Numbered from the stretch's first letter, positions 35,095-45,385 are shown. The stretch is 64,000 nt of DNA from Ruminococcus flavefaciens MA2007 (GCF_000621845.1 NZ_KK211356.1:52701-116700); one strand, 5' to 3'. Made by a program: numbers and translations. The notes: generated by a model from the letters alone, not told the origin.

Positions 35095-37020
35095 TTATTT
35101 ATAGTTTTCCAGGCTGGTGTCGAACCAGCTCATATCCTTTTCGGGAACAGGTTCTGCCTTGTCATTTAACTTTACATCGAAGTACAAATCAACAGAGTTT
35201 ATATCTCCGTTTTCAAGGTACAAAATATCTAACATTGGTATTCCTGTTTCCTTGTCGATGTAGAGTAAATATCTATCTCTTTCATATTCATCATAATCCT
35301 TTTCGGGACGCTTTCCTTCAATAATATAGCAGTCTCTGCCCTCAAAGTTTATGTCTCCCGTGATATTCCATGTACTGAAGTCGTAGAGATAATTAGTCAC
35401 AAGTCCTGTTCCGTCAGGGCAAAGAGCACCCTTATATATAGGAGAATCATAGCATACATCATGTGTGGAATTTAATCTGATCGCTTCAAAGCCTTTGTAT
35501 TTATCGGCGTCGCTGTCACGATAAAAGTAATTATTCCAGTCGTACCAGCTGTATTCTTTTCCGTTGGATTCGTCTCTGTCAAGGTCCATTGGATTATGCC
35601 AGTAATAAAGTTTTTCGCCGTCACAGTAGTCTTCGCTTTCTTTTTCATGTTCGGGATCAATGTTCTTTTTAGCATATTCAGTCATGCTTGTAATGTCATC
35701 ACTGCCGTTGTATCCGTCGCCGTAATATCCAAAGTCATATGATCTTGCTGCTCTGTTATCTGCACATAAAATACGGTAGCTTACGGAATAGTCCTTAACT
35801 TCAGCAGGAGAACCCTCTGGAGCTTTATAGAAACTTGCATTTTTTGCGCTTATCTTGTCATAAAGCTTTACGCTGTTCATCATCTTGTCAACAATATCAA
35901 GCTTCTGAGCATCAAGCTCGGGACCTGTGGGCTCTATGTCGTCGATTATCCAGTTTCCGTCCTTGTTGACTATCTTCATGGTCATATCGTACTTGTTGGG
36001 AATATTGGTGAATTCGTACTTTACGACAGCAGTGAATGAATCATCGGTGATGTCGTATATTTCCGCAGGCTCGTTCTTGTATTTATAGAATTTGTAGGTG
36101 GAATTGATGTGATCATTGCCTTCATTGTCACAACCTAATGAAGAACAGTAGAGCTTACCGTTGTATATTGCATAGGTGCCGAAATCAGGGCACTGCTCAA
36201 TATCCTTTCTGTATGTGCGGTTAGACTCATAGTTTGTAAGCTCCTCGCCTATAAGATCGGGGAACTGTTTGTCTATAAGGCTCTGTGACATAAAGGAAAG
36301 AGCCTTATCCATTACCTCATCGGTATTGCTGAATTTCATTCCTATTTCGTAGTGCTGATATTCCCAGCGACCAAGAAAAGTATAATTCGGGTAATCGAGG
36401 GGATCGCCATTACCGAGCTCATAATAGAGGTAATCAAATGACTGACCTGCTTCTTCGTCTATTCTTTGGCGTTCTTTATATATTTTATCTAAATAAGCGT
36501 TATATTCTTCCTCGGACATCTTACCAAGCTCTTCACTTTCCATATCTTCATCGGGATACTTAGGCATGATATCGTAGTCGAAAGGCTCAAGGAAGTCCTC
36601 ATATTCCGCAAGGAGACTCTCTGCGGTCTGACGGTATTCCTCAGTACGGGGATCCTCGGCAGTTTCAGTAAGAGCCTGAGACATATCCTCAGCTGAAGTT
36701 GTAGGACCGTCAGGATCATTGTTATTACCGTTGCTGAACTGCTTTGCGATATTGTAACCGCCGAAGCTTCCTGCGCCTATAAGCAGCGCTAAAGAAGCCG
36801 CAATGGAAGCTGTCCTCCACTTGGGACGCTTGTATACGTCAACGCCGCTTACCTCTGTTTCTGAATTGAATCCTGTATTTGTATCTTCTGTTATATTGTA
36901 CTTTCTCTCGCTCATGGCATACATTCTCTCCTTCTCTTCATCAGTGAGTACGGGGAATTCCTGAGCAAGCTTTTCTATTGCCTCGTCATCGAGATCAAAT
37001 AAAAGATCGTTGTCTTTCAT
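35095..37020 (-). CDS. Membrane-anchored anti-sigma-like protein with large extracellular domain
   Basis: 641 residues: cytoplasmic N-terminus of about 75 residues with AQEFPVLTDEEKERMYAMSE, a membrane helix (about 78-98, IAASLALLIGAGSFGGYNIA), an Asn/Asp-rich stalk, then about 530 extracellular residues with no signature I recognise (Tyr- and Asp-rich). The start overlaps the stop of the sigma gene by 4 nt (ATGA type), so the two are translationally coupled. The N-terminal motif recurs in the products at 15553-16923 and 62179-63252. An anti-sigma role is inferred from gene order, topology and the shared motif; no classical ZAS zinc motif is seen. Confidence 0.7.
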   Translation of the reverse strand: MKDNDLLFDLDDEAIEKLAQEFPVLTDEEKERMYAMSERKYNITEDTNTGFNSETEVSGVDVYKRPKWRTASIAASLALLIGAGSFGGYNIAKQFSNGNNNDPDGPTTSAEDMSQALTETAEDPRTEEYRQTAESLLAEYEDFLEPFDYDIMPKYPDEDMESEELGKMSEEEYNAYLDKIYKERQRIDEEAGQSFDYLYYELGNGDPLDYPNYTFLGRWEYQHYEIGMKFSNTDEVMDKALSFMSQSLIDKQFPDLIGEELTNYESNRTYRKDIEQCPDFGTYAIYNGKLYCSSLGCDNEGNDHINSTYKFYKYKNEPAEIYDITDDSFTAVVKYEFTNIPNKYDMTMKIVNKDGNWIIDDIEPTGPELDAQKLDIVDKMMNSVKLYDKISAKNASFYKAPEGSPAEVKDYSVSYRILCADNRAARSYDFGYYGDGYNGSDDITSMTEYAKKNIDPEHEKESEDYCDGEKLYYWHNPMDLDRDESNGKEYSWYDWNNYFYRDSDADKYKGFEAIRLNSTHDVCYDSPIYKGALCPDGTGLVTNYLYDFSTWNITGDINFEGRDCYIIEGKRPEKDYDEYERDRYLLYIDKETGIPMLDILYLENGDINSVDLYFDVKLNDKAEPVPEKDMSWFDTSLENYK

Positions 37021-37595
37021 ATCAAGCCCTCCTTGTTTATACCTGCTTCTGTGAGCAATATCCGGAGCTTTTGCTTTGCACGGCTGCTGCGTTTCTGTAC
37101 AGCTGCCGCCGACATAGAGATGCTTTTTGCTATTTCTTTTGCTGTGCGGTTGTAGTAATACTGCTGTATGATGATAGTAGAATCGGGATCGCCAAGCTCT
37201 TTTATCTTGCCGAGAATAATGCTGGACTGCTCCTTGAGCTCTGTTTTCTCGGTGATGTCATCGTCATCGCGGAGCTCGTTGATAGTGTTTTCATCAACAT
37301 AAGCTGTCCTGCTGCTGCGTGAGACTATCCTGCGGAATGAATCTATAGCGGTATTCCGCGCAACAGCTCCTATAAAGCCCTTGACATTGTCGGAAAAGTC
37401 CGTATTATTATCAAGAAGCCTGTATATCTTCATAAACACGTCACTGACGCATTCTTCAACGTCCTCGCGGCTTCCGCAGCTTTTAAGGACGCTGAATGCG
37501 ATAGTATAGACGTAGTTGCAGTATTTGTCAAAGACCGCCCTGTGGCATTTCTGAACTGAGTTCGCCATCAGTAAGCGCAGCTCGTTGTCTGTCAT
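37017..37595 (-). CDS. ECF sigma-70 family sigma factor
   Basis: 192 residues from the ATG at 37595, which has AAAGGAGG in front; the in-frame ATG at 37622 does not. Region 2 (about 20-85) shows FDKYCNYVYTIAFSVLKSC and EDVEECVSDVFMKIYRLL; region 4 (about 130-185) shows GDPDSTIIIQQYYYNRTAKE followed by SMSAAAVQKRSSRAKQKL. It should direct RNA polymerase to a small regulon, held inactive by the membrane protein encoded just downstream. Its own promoter (37633-37660) has the TGTnnnA-16-CGwnT layout, indicating autoregulation. Confidence 0.9.
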   Translation of the reverse strand: MTDNELRLLMANSVQKCHRAVFDKYCNYVYTIAFSVLKSCGSREDVEECVSDVFMKIYRLLDNNTDFSDNVKGFIGAVARNTAIDSFRRIVSRSSRTAYVDENTINELRDDDDITEKTELKEQSSIILGKIKELGDPDSTIIIQQYYYNRTAKEIAKSISMSAAAVQKRSSRAKQKLRILLTEAGINKEGLI

Positions 37596-37632
37596 CAGGA
37601 AATCCTCCTTTATTGAATGCATTCACTAATAT

Positions 37633-37660
37633 AAACGAAAGTGAGAGAAAGAATCAGACA
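37633..37660 (-). promoter_or_regulatory. ECF-type promoter of the second sigma gene
   Basis: Minus strand TGTCTGA (37654-37660), 16 nt, CGTTT (37633-37637). Confidence 0.55.
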
Positions 37661-37794
37661 TATAATTTTAGCATTTTTTGAAAAAAAATACAAGTTCTTT
37701 GATAAAAGGCGCTTCTTTATTAAAAAGACCGAATTTATCGCCGAAAGTGAAAATGCTGAGGTTGCCGCCGCTGCAGAACATGAAGTCCATTCTC

Positions 37795-37823
37795 TTGTAT
37801 TTTCGGTGACATTATGCTATAAT
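37795..37823 (+). promoter_or_regulatory. Promoter of the LysR gene
   Basis: TTGTAT (37795-37800), 17 nt, TATAAT (37818-37823). Confidence 0.55.
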
Positions 37824-37848
37824 GACAAAGTTGAAGGAGGCGTTATAA

Positions 37849-38760
37849 ATGACTTTACAGCAATTGAAATACATAATCACAATAGCAGAAACAGGCTCCA
37901 TAACCACTGCGGCGCAGCGGCTTTTCATCGCACAGCCAAGCCTTTCCAAGTCCGTGGCAGAGCTTGAAAAGGAAATGGGCATCACCATTTTCAACCGAAG
38001 CAACAGGGGAGTATATCTTTCCGAGGACGGTACAAAGTTCCTGTCCTATGCCCGTCAGATAGTTGAGCAGGCGGAGCTTCTCGAAAACGAATATAAGTCC
38101 ACAGCACCGCCGAGAAGAGCCTTTGCGGTATCAGCTCAGCATTATGCCTTTGTGGTAAATGCATTTGTTGAGCTCGTCCGCGAGTACGGCAGGGACAAGT
38201 ACGAGTTTTCGCTCCGCGAGCTGAAAACTGCGGAGATAATCGAGGACGTCCGCACCCACAGAAGCGATATAGGAGTTCTCTTCCTCAGCAGCTTCAACCG
38301 CGAGGTCATAAGGCATATTTTGCAGAATGAGGAAATAAAATTCGTGCCGCTGTTTACAGCAAAGCCCCACGTTTTCGTCAGCAGGAGCAATCCTCTTGTG
38401 GGACGAAGCTACGTCACTCTCGACGACCTGAAGGCTTTTCCGAGACTTACCTACGATCAGGGCGTGAAGAACTCCTTTTACTTTGCAGAGGAGCTTCATA
38501 TTACGGCTGAAAGCCAGAAAAATGTAGTAGTTTCCGACAGAGCCACACTGTTCAATCTGTTGATAGGACTTGACGGGTATACTATTTCGTCGGGTATCCT
38601 AAGCTCAGACCTCAACGGCAGCAACATCGTTTCCATACCTCTTGAAAGCGACGAAGAAATGGAGATAGGCTATATAACTACAACTGACCGCCCAATTAAT
38701 GAGCTGACGGAGCGCTATCTGGAGCATCTCAGAGAATACATCGAAAATTATTCTTCCTGA
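37849..38760 (+). CDS. LysR-family transcriptional regulator
   Basis: 303 residues, normal for the family. The winged helix-turn-helix is at about 1-60 (MTLQQLKYIITIAETGSI, TAAQRLFIAQPSLSKSVAEL), followed by the linker helix and a substrate-binding-like effector domain. GGAGG precedes the ATG. The gene is followed after 101 nt by metE-metF on the same strand, and an inverted repeat with the T-N11-A layout lies between them, so it probably activates methionine synthesis, as MetR does in proteobacteria. That target is inference from position; the protein itself does not show which effector it binds. Confidence 0.9.
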   Translation: MTLQQLKYIITIAETGSITTAAQRLFIAQPSLSKSVAELEKEMGITIFNRSNRGVYLSEDGTKFLSYARQIVEQAELLENEYKSTAPPRRAFAVSAQHYAFVVNAFVELVREYGRDKYEFSLRELKTAEIIEDVRTHRSDIGVLFLSSFNREVIRHILQNEEIKFVPLFTAKPHVFVSRSNPLVGRSYVTLDDLKAFPRLTYDQGVKNSFYFAEELHITAESQKNVVVSDRATLFNLLIGLDGYTISSGILSSDLNGSNIVSIPLESDEEMEIGYITTTDRPINELTERYLEHLREYIENYSS

Positions 38761-38761
38761 T

Positions 38762-38776
38762 ATAGCTTTTAGCTAT
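38762..38776. promoter_or_regulatory. Candidate LysR-type binding site before metE
   Basis: ATAGCT-TTT-AGCTAT has perfect 6-bp arms and contains TAGCTTTTAGCTA (T-N11-A). Its centre is about 66 nt before the start site predicted from the -10 box at 38823, the classical LysR recognition position. Confidence 0.55.
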
Positions 38777-38822
38777 GGGACTGCATTTCTTTTTGATATT
38801 AACACATTTCTGACCGATGTGA

Positions 38823-38828
38823 TATAAT
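38823..38828 (+). promoter_or_regulatory. -10 box of metE
   Basis: TATAAT, 33 nt before the metE ATG. The sequence 17 nt upstream (TAACAC) is a poor -35, which fits an activator-dependent promoter. No SAM or cobalamin riboswitch is recognisable in the 101-nt leader. Confidence 0.5.
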
Positions 38829-38861
38829 GAGAAAGCAATAAACATATCGGAGGAATAGGAA

Positions 38862-41135
38862 ATGCAGACATCAATTATCGGATACCCAAGAATAGGCAAT
38901 TTACGTGAACTCAAATTTGCAAGCGAGATGTACTTCCGCGGCGAGATAAATGCCGCAGACCTTGAAAAAGCAGCAAAGGATATCCGCTCATATAATTTAT
39001 CCTTACAGAAAAACAGCGGACTTGACTTTATCCCGTCCAATGACTTCTCATTCTATGACGGAGTCCTCGACACGGCTTTTCTGCTGAATGCAGTTCCCGA
39101 AAGATACATATCTCTGGGACTTTCAAAGCTTGATACATACTTTGCGGCTGCAAGAGGATATCAGGGCGAAAAGGGCGACGTTAAGGCTCTTGCCATGAAG
39201 AAGTGGTTCAATACAAATTATCACTACATGGTCCCCGAAATTGATGACAGCACCGTTATAAAGCTTGTCGGCACAAAGCCGTTTGAGCTTTTCAGCGAAG
39301 CTCTTGAAAATGGCGTAAAGACCAAGCCCGTCATCATCGGAGCTTACACATTTCTGAAGCTTGCGCGTTACAAGGGCAGCAAAAAGGCTGCTGATTTTGC
39401 GGAGCAGACTGCCGCAGCATATTCGGAGCTGCTGAAAAAGTTCAATGCTCTCGGCGCAGAATGGGTTCAGTTTGACGAGCCCTCACTTGTAATGGATATG
39501 ACTGCCGAGGATATACAGCTTTTCGTATCGCTTTACGAGAATATCCTCAAAAGCAAGGGGGCGGTAAAAGTTCTCGCACAGACCTATTTCGGCGATGTCC
39601 GCGACTGCTGTAATGAGCTGTGCGGACTTGATTTCGACGGTATCGGTCTTGATTTCACCGAGGGTAAGAAGTCTCTTGAACTTGTACAGAAAAACGGCTT
39701 CCCACAGGGGAAAACTCTCTTTGCAGGCGTTGTGAACGGCAAAAACATCTGGCGCAATAATTATGCTTCCACGCTGTCAACTCTTTCCGAGCTTGCGAAG
39801 CATACAAGCAATATCGTTATCAGCACCTCATGCTCGCTGCTTCATGTTCCGTGCACCCTTGCAAACGAGACAAAGCTTGATAATAAGTACAAGAAGCATT
39901 TCGCATACGCCGAGGAAAAGCTTACAGAGCTTGCAGAGCTGAAAAAAATAACCTCTGCTGAGAACTATGCTGAAACCGAAGAATACCACAGAAATGCAGA
40001 GCTTCACAGCGAGCCCAGAACTACAGGCAACGAAACTGTCAGAAAAAAGGTGGCAGCCCTTACCGAAAAGGATTTCGTGAGACTTCCCGAGTTTGCAGAG
40101 CGCGAGCGCATACAGAAAGGACGCTTTAAGCTGCCGCTGCTGCCCACTACAACAATTGGTTCATTCCCGCAGACCGCCGAGATAAAATCTGCCCGCAACG
40201 CACACCGCAAGGGCGAGCTCTCCGACAGCGACTACGAGTTCTTCATTGAGAAAAAGACCGCCGAGTGTATCGCATTGCAGGAGGAGATAGGTCTGGACGT
40301 CCTTGTTCACGGCGAATTTGAGCGCAACGACATGGTAGAGTATTTCGGCGAGTGCCTTGACGGCTATCTCTTTACCGAAAAGGCATGGGTTCAATCCTAC
40401 GGTACACGCTGCGTAAAGCCCCCTGTAGTATGGGGCGATATATCCCGTGCAAAGCCGATGACAGTAAGGTGGTCGGTGTACGCTCAGAGCCTCACTGACA
40501 AGCCAATGAAGGGTATGCTCACAGGTCCTGTAACTATACTCAACTGGTCATTCCCCAGAGAAGATATCTCCCTCAGAGAGAGCGCTTTGCAGATTGCTCT
40601 TGCTATCCGCGAGGAGGTGCTTGACCTTGAAGCTAACGGTATAAGCATTATTCAGGTAGACGAAGCGGCTCTCCGTGAGAAGCTCCCTCTCCGCAGGGCT
40701 GACTGGCGCGAGGACTATCTCGACTGGGCGATACCTGCATTCAGATACGTTCACAGCGGCGTAAAGCCCGAAACTCAGATACACACACATATGTGTTACA
40801 GTGAATTTGCCGATATAATCAAAGATATCGACGACATGGACGCAGACGTCATCACATTTGAGGCTTCACGCTCCGACCTTACCATTCTCGATGTGCTCAA
40901 AGAAAATAACTTCCGCACAGAGGTTGGTCCGGGAGTTTACGATATCCACTCCCCGAGAGTTCCCTCAAAGGAGGAGATAAAGGCTGCTATCGGCAAAATG
41001 CTGGAGCGTATCCCTGTCGAAAAGCTCTGGGTAAATCCCGACTGCGGACTTAAAACCAGAGGAAACGAGGAGACTGTCCCAAGCCTTAAAAATCTGGTAA
41101 ATGCGGCAAGAGAGGTGCGAAATGAAAACTGCTGA
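38862..41135 (+). CDS. metE: Cobalamin-independent methionine synthase
   Basis: Transfers the methyl group of 5-methyltetrahydropteroyl-triglutamate to homocysteine, the last step of methionine synthesis, in the cytoplasm. The 757 residues match the usual length. The N-terminal duplicate barrel starts [15 protein letters not shown]; the catalytic C-terminal barrel shows [26 protein letters not shown], and the zinc ligands in [10 protein letters not shown] (His, Cys) and NPDCGLKTR (Cys). GGAGG lies before the ATG. The stop overlaps the metF start by 14 nt, so metE and metF are one operon with methyl donor and acceptor steps coupled. The LysR gene upstream is the likely regulator. Confidence 0.97.
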   Translation: MQTSIIGYPRIGNLRELKFASEMYFRGEINAADLEKAAKDIRSYNLSLQKNSGLDFIPSNDFSFYDGVLDTAFLLNAVPERYISLGLSKLDTYFAAARGYQGEKGDVKALAMKKWFNTNYHYMVPEIDDSTVIKLVGTKPFELFSEALENGVKTKPVIIGAYTFLKLARYKGSKKAADFAEQTAAAYSELLKKFNALGAEWVQFDEPSLVMDMTAEDIQLFVSLYENILKSKGAVKVLAQTYFGDVRDCCNELCGLDFDGIGLDFTEGKKSLELVQKNGFPQGKTLFAGVVNGKNIWRNNYASTLSTLSELAKHTSNIVISTSCSLLHVPCTLANETKLDNKYKKHFAYAEEKLTELAELKKITSAENYAETEEYHRNAELHSEPRTTGNETVRKKVAALTEKDFVRLPEFAERERIQKGRFKLPLLPTTTIGSFPQTAEIKSARNAHRKGELSDSDYEFFIEKKTAECIALQEEIGLDVLVHGEFERNDMVEYFGECLDGYLFTEKAWVQSYGTRCVKPPVVWGDISRAKPMTVRWSVYAQSLTDKPMKGMLTGPVTILNWSFPREDISLRESALQIALAIREEVLDLEANGISIIQVDEAALREKLPLRRADWREDYLDWAIPAFRYVHSGVKPETQIHTHMCYSEFADIIKDIDDMDADVITFEASRSDLTILDVLKENNFRTEVGPGVYDIHSPRVPSKEEIKAAIGKMLERIPVEKLWVNPDCGLKTRGNEETVPSLKNLVNAAREVRNENC

Positions 41136-42003
41136 ATTATTTGAACACAAAACCGTGTTTTCGCTGGAGGTCTTTCCGCCGAAGCCCGACACTGATGAGA
41201 GCGTCATATACGATACACTTAATGAGCTTTCGGGCATATCTCCCGATTTCATCAGCGTCACCTACGGCGCAGGGGGCGGTCAGAACGGCTGCAAGACCAT
41301 ACAGATAGCCTCCGACATAAAGGAACGCTATGGCGTGGAGAGCGTTGCGCACCTGCCCTGTATTGACTTGACAAAAGCTCAGGCTGTGGAGATACTCGAC
41401 AGTTTGCAGGCACACGGCATAGAGAATGTTCTTGCACTTCGCGGCGACAGGAGAGGGGATTTGCCGGCAACAGGAGATTTCCGCCATGCCAGCGACCTTA
41501 TCTCATTTATAAAGGAGCGTTACGACTTCAATATCATAGCTGCCTGCTATCCCGAGGTACACCCCGAGAGCGTCAGCGCAGTTGACGACCTGAAATGGCT
41601 TCGCCATAAGGTGGACTGCGGTGCCGACCACCTGATAACACAGCTTTTCCTTGATAATAAGTACTTCATGGATTTCAGCGAAAAGGCTCGTATCGCAGGC
41701 GTTGATATTCCGATAGAAGCAGGTATCATGCCTGTGACCAACAAGCGCCAGATAGAGCGCATGGTGAAGCTCTGCGGAGTACAGCTGCCCAAGAAATTCG
41801 TCCGAGTCCTCGAAAAGTACGAGCACAACGAAACAGCTCTTCGGGACGCAGGCATTGCCTATGCCATAGATCAGATAACAGACCTCATCGCCGAGGGTGT
41901 TGACGGTATCCACCTTTATACAATGAACAACCCATATGTTGCGCATAAGATATTCTCAGCTGTAGAAAGCCTTATATCCGTAAGTTCATGCGCTTTAGCA
42001 TAA
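41122..42003 (+). CDS. metF: Methylenetetrahydrofolate reductase
   Basis: Reduces 5,10-methylene-THF to 5-methyl-THF, which MetE consumes. The FAD-binding barrel is complete in 293 residues: [15 protein letters not shown] at the start, [40 protein letters not shown] and [13 protein letters not shown] at the end. The ATG at 41122 is chosen over the ATG at 41101, because GAGAGGTG lies before it; it overlaps metE by 14 nt. A terminator follows at 42051. Confidence 0.96.
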   Translation: MKTAELFEHKTVFSLEVFPPKPDTDESVIYDTLNELSGISPDFISVTYGAGGGQNGCKTIQIASDIKERYGVESVAHLPCIDLTKAQAVEILDSLQAHGIENVLALRGDRRGDLPATGDFRHASDLISFIKERYDFNIIAACYPEVHPESVSAVDDLKWLRHKVDCGADHLITQLFLDNKYFMDFSEKARIAGVDIPIEAGIMPVTNKRQIERMVKLCGVQLPKKFVRVLEKYEHNETALRDAGIAYAIDQITDLIAEGVDGIHLYTMNNPYVAHKIFSAVESLISVSSCALA

Positions 42004-42050
42004 GCGATTCAATAGCGAAAAAATCTATTTTTGAATCATGTCAGATTAAT

Positions 42051-42078
42051 GAGTCGGTGCAATTGCACCGACTCTTAT
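42051..42078 (+). terminator. Terminator of the metE-metF operon
   Basis: GAGTCGGTGC-AATT-GCACCGACTC followed by TTATCTTTT. Confidence 0.85.
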
Positions 42079-42175
42079 CTTTTCAGGATCGTTATTAATG
42101 CCTTAAAAGATTATTTCATTTCGGTAATAATAATGTAACAAAATGATTGCAGAAGTTTAAAAAATATTATCTCTA

Positions 42176-42204
42176 TTGACAAATGATTGAATATATGCTA
42201 ATAT
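42176..42204 (+). promoter_or_regulatory. Promoter of the RTX gene
   Basis: TTGACA (42176-42181), 17 nt, TAATAT (42199-42204). The transcript would have a leader of about 80 nt. Confidence 0.65.
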
Positions 42205-42294
42205 TATTATGATTTGGAGAAATCGAACTGAACTATACGTATAGTAAAACACACTGATGATCGCTGTACAAAACAGCAGAAAGGAATGAAAACC

Positions 42295-45003
42295 ATGAAG
42301 AAACTATTTTCACTCGTTGCAGCCATGAGCCTTATAGCTTCATCAACTGCACTCACAGCATTTGCCGATGATACGACTAATACTGCTCCAACAACCGAAG
42401 AACGCGTTGCTGACGGAATTGCAGTCTATGAGCGCGAGCTTGAACACCGTAATGAAGTCAAGGCTTTTTCACAGGAAGAAACTATCGCTCGCTGGAACGC
42501 CTATATTGCTGATTTCAATGAGCGCTACCTCAAGGAACTGGACGCAAATCAGTCTCTGAAGGAATACTTCCTTGAGTGCTGGGCTGAAATGTCCAGAAAG
42601 GAAAAAGAGGAAGAGGCAGCTGAAGCAGCAAAGACTAACGGTACAGAAGCTGAGCCTGCTGTAACTACAACTCAGGCATCACCGGTCACAACAGTTACAA
42701 CAACTACTACCTCACCATATGATGACTACAGAGGTCTTGAAGTAACACATATGGACGGCAGCTTTATTTCTCCTGATGTCGTCAAGGCAGTCCGTGATGT
42801 AATGCCTCCCGACAGATTTGAAGAAATGGTCAGCAGTGGAAATTTCGCATTGTATTACATAGACGGAGCTATTCTTGTTGTATCGGGAGTACCTTTCCAG
42901 GGCGGTGCAGTAGACGAAAGTGCTCAGTTCCAGCTTGAGCTTTATTACACAGAACCTTATAAGGTCGACTGGGATATTGATAAGCTGGAGTTTACAACAC
43001 TTACAGGCCCGCTGAAAAACGCGATTTTGGCACAGAACGAGCAAAACCGTGAAATTGATTATATAGTCCATGAAATGACAGAAATGGGACTATGGAATGT
43101 TGAGCCTGAGGAGGTAATGATACCCTATGATCCTGGAAAAGGACCACAGGAGGTGCTTCCTTTATCCTCAAATCCTTCAATTGAAGAATTGAAGGCATGG
43201 CTGGATTCGCTTCCGCATCTTTTCTATGACCTGACTTCAGGCGATGACACTTATCATATTATCGATACTGATGAGCCTATATACGCAATAATTAATGAAA
43301 AAGGCAACGGCGAAGCAGGAAACGATACACTGTTCCTTGATTTCGATACCGATAAGGATTCTCTGGAATTCCTGCGCATTGGTAAAGATCTGTTCATCAA
43401 CGATATCAATAATGAGGTCTATATCATTTGCAGCAAGTATTTCTCTGATCCTGCAAAGCGTATCGAGAATATCCGATTCAAGGACGGCTCTGTTATGACC
43501 TACGATGATGTCTGCTATATAACAAACTCGGTTGTAGGCACAGAGGAAGATGATACTATCGAGGGCTATCCCGAGACAAACTATATCTGGGGTATGGGCG
43601 GTAACGATACCATTTACGGAAACAAGAGCGACGATTATCTGTTTGGCGGCGACGGTGACGATACTATCACACTTGCAGATAGCTGCTTCGGACTGCTTTT
43701 TACTCAGGTAGGAAATAATTACGCTTATGGAATGGACGGCAATGATACTATAATACTCAGTGACGGCAACGACTTCATATGGGGCGGCAAGGGCGACGAT
43801 ATTATCAAGAGCGGCAGCGGCAGCGGCAGCGATATCATTTACTACGAGCTGGGCGACGGTAACGACTACATCGACGATACAACAGGAAGATTCACTTACC
43901 CTTCAAGCGGCAAAGACGTTCTCTGGCTCGGAGAGGGTATCCTTCCTGAGCAGGTACAGGTATCATTCTCTGACAACTATTACGAGTATAATCTCCATAT
44001 CATGAGAACAGGAGATACTATTACAATCCCCGGAAATATGTATTCGGGCCTTACACCTGTATTCCCTATCGAGGAGATACACTTTGCTAACGGAACTACA
44101 TGGGATCGTCTTGACCTGCTTGAGCGCACACGCTACCACTATGGTTCAAACGGTGATGATGTCCTTACAGCTGTAGTTGACACTGACGCAGAATTCCGTA
44201 AGGATTACGTTCCTGATTCTATTCTTTTCGGTTTTGGAGGCAACGACGTGCTCACAGGCGCAAAGGGAAATGACATGATCTGGGGCGGCGAAGGCGACGA
44301 CATCATGCGTGGCGGAGACGGCGACGACATATTCTTATACGATCTCGGCGACGGAAATGACCTCATTGACCTTGGAAATCAAGGCGGCAATAATATACTT
44401 TTATTGGGCGAGGGCATTAATCCTGACGAAGTAACTATCGAGCGTTCAGTTGATAATTATACCTATATTCTCCACATTAATAAAACAGGCGAATCTGTTT
44501 CCATATCAGGCAATGTTATGGGATTCTTTGACTATAATCTGCCTATGAAGGCGATTTACTTTGATGATGGAACGGTCTGGGATCAGCAGTATTTGCAGGA
44601 TAACTTTGTCAAGTATATCCGCGGTACTGACGGCGACGATACTATAAATGATACAGGCGATAATGATACCGTATTCTGTGGCATGGGAAATGACTATATC
44701 AAAGGCAGACAGGGTGATGACCGCTATATTTATAATTTAGGCGATGGTTGTGACACTATTAATGACAGCACTTTATGGGGCAACGGATATAACACCTTGC
44801 AGTTTGGCAATGGTATATCTATAGATGACATCTATACCGAATCTTCTGTTTACGATGGTCAGAAATATACCCGTTTCTATATCGGAGGCCTTGACAGCTA
44901 TGTACAGGTCATCGGTATAAATGAAGTGGAATTTGCAGACGGCAGCAAGCTGACATTCGATGAATTCAAGAATGCTGCAAAGCCTGCTTCGGAGCTTTTT
45001 TAA
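42295..45003 (+). CDS. Secreted RTX-type calcium-binding repeat protein
   Basis: The ATG at 42295 is chosen because the one at 42286 abuts the AAGGA ribosome site. 902 residues: Sec signal peptide (1-25, ending LTAFADD), a charged helical segment (about 30-115), a Thr linker (about 122-145), a globular part, then about 480 residues of RTX nonapeptides (MGGNDTIYG, GGDGDDTI, GGKGDDII, GGEGDDIM) in three blocks, each followed by an HCBP-related beta domain (LLLGEGINPDEVTIE, YFDDGTVWD). RTX repeats fold on binding calcium outside the cell. They are typical of type I secretion in Gram-negatives; here the protein has an ordinary signal peptide. No protease or lipase motif is seen, so it may be structural or adhesive. 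Confidence 0.85.
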   Translation: MKKLFSLVAAMSLIASSTALTAFADDTTNTAPTTEERVADGIAVYERELEHRNEVKAFSQEETIARWNAYIADFNERYLKELDANQSLKEYFLECWAEMSRKEKEEEAAEAAKTNGTEAEPAVTTTQASPVTTVTTTTTSPYDDYRGLEVTHMDGSFISPDVVKAVRDVMPPDRFEEMVSSGNFALYYIDGAILVVSGVPFQGGAVDESAQFQLELYYTEPYKVDWDIDKLEFTTLTGPLKNAILAQNEQNREIDYIVHEMTEMGLWNVEPEEVMIPYDPGKGPQEVLPLSSNPSIEELKAWLDSLPHLFYDLTSGDDTYHIIDTDEPIYAIINEKGNGEAGNDTLFLDFDTDKDSLEFLRIGKDLFINDINNEVYIICSKYFSDPAKRIENIRFKDGSVMTYDDVCYITNSVVGTEEDDTIEGYPETNYIWGMGGNDTIYGNKSDDYLFGGDGDDTITLADSCFGLLFTQVGNNYAYGMDGNDTIILSDGNDFIWGGKGDDIIKSGSGSGSDIIYYELGDGNDYIDDTTGRFTYPSSGKDVLWLGEGILPEQVQVSFSDNYYEYNLHIMRTGDTITIPGNMYSGLTPVFPIEEIHFANGTTWDRLDLLERTRYHYGSNGDDVLTAVVDTDAEFRKDYVPDSILFGFGGNDVLTGAKGNDMIWGGEGDDIMRGGDGDDIFLYDLGDGNDLIDLGNQGGNNILLLGEGINPDEVTIERSVDNYTYILHINKTGESVSISGNVMGFFDYNLPMKAIYFDDGTVWDQQYLQDNFVKYIRGTDGDDTINDTGDNDTVFCGMGNDYIKGRQGDDRYIYNLGDGCDTINDSTLWGNGYNTLQFGNGISIDDIYTESSVYDGQKYTRFYIGGLDSYVQVIGINEVEFADGSKLTFDEFKNAAKPASELF

Positions 45004-45023
45004 GCAGAAAAAGATAAACAAAG

Positions 45024-45056
45024 ATTTACAGGCAGCCAACGGCTGCCTGTAAATTT
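45024..45056 (+). terminator. Terminator of the RTX gene
   Basis: TTTACAGGCAGCC-AAC-GGCTGCCTGTAAA then TTTATT. Confidence 0.8.
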
Positions 45057-45098
45057 ATTATGAGTTCATTACACATATCCCCAAGGCAAAGCCTGTTT

Positions 45099-45259
45099 TC
45101 ACAAAAAGCTTACGATCTCAGCCGCACATTTCGCCTTCCGCAAACATTAAAGCATATATAGACTAAAGTGCGATTATCTCTCTCATCCAGCGAAATATCG
45201 TCGTATAATGTGATCAAGCAGTTATATGCTGCAAATCTGAAGAATGGCAGGTGAATGAT
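45099..45259 (+). promoter_or_regulatory. Conserved leader, copy 1 (in front of the relic)
   Basis: Shares with copies 2 (50093-50217) and 3 (53555-53716) the core TTACGATCTCAGCCGCACAT, GTTAAAGCATATATAGACTA (copy 1: CATTAAAGCATATATAGACT) and TGCTGCAAATCTGAAGAATG. A CGCCT..TATATA (18 nt apart) pair is a possible promoter. Confidence 0.6.
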
Positions 45260-45385
45260 ATGAAGCTCACAAGACTGACCGCTGCTCTGATCTCAGCTGC
45301 AACCGTGATCTCACCCCTTTCGTTTAAGAAACAGAATAAGAATGCCTCCGTATACTGCCGAAAGACAATATACGGAGGCATTTGA
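45260..45385 (+). pseudogene. Truncated 5' end of a third paralogue of the 50218/53717 family
   Basis: ATG at 45260 begins MKLTRLTAALISAATVISPL, almost the same as the start of the product at 50218 (MKLTKLTAALIAAATAITPL). After 22 codons the similarity ends and the frame runs through the putP terminator to a stop, 41 codons in all. With its intact leader this is the remnant of a third gene whose body has been lost. Confidence 0.7.
45338..45385 (-). terminator. Terminator of putP
   Basis: ATGCCTCCGTATA / TATACGGAGGCAT stem (45338-45382) immediately after the putP stop on the minus strand, followed there by TCTTATTCTG. Confidence 0.65.

Noticed and set aside
38761..38861. SAM or cobalamin riboswitch before metE
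   Set aside because: The leader is too short and has none of the conserved stems; only a small inverted repeat is present.
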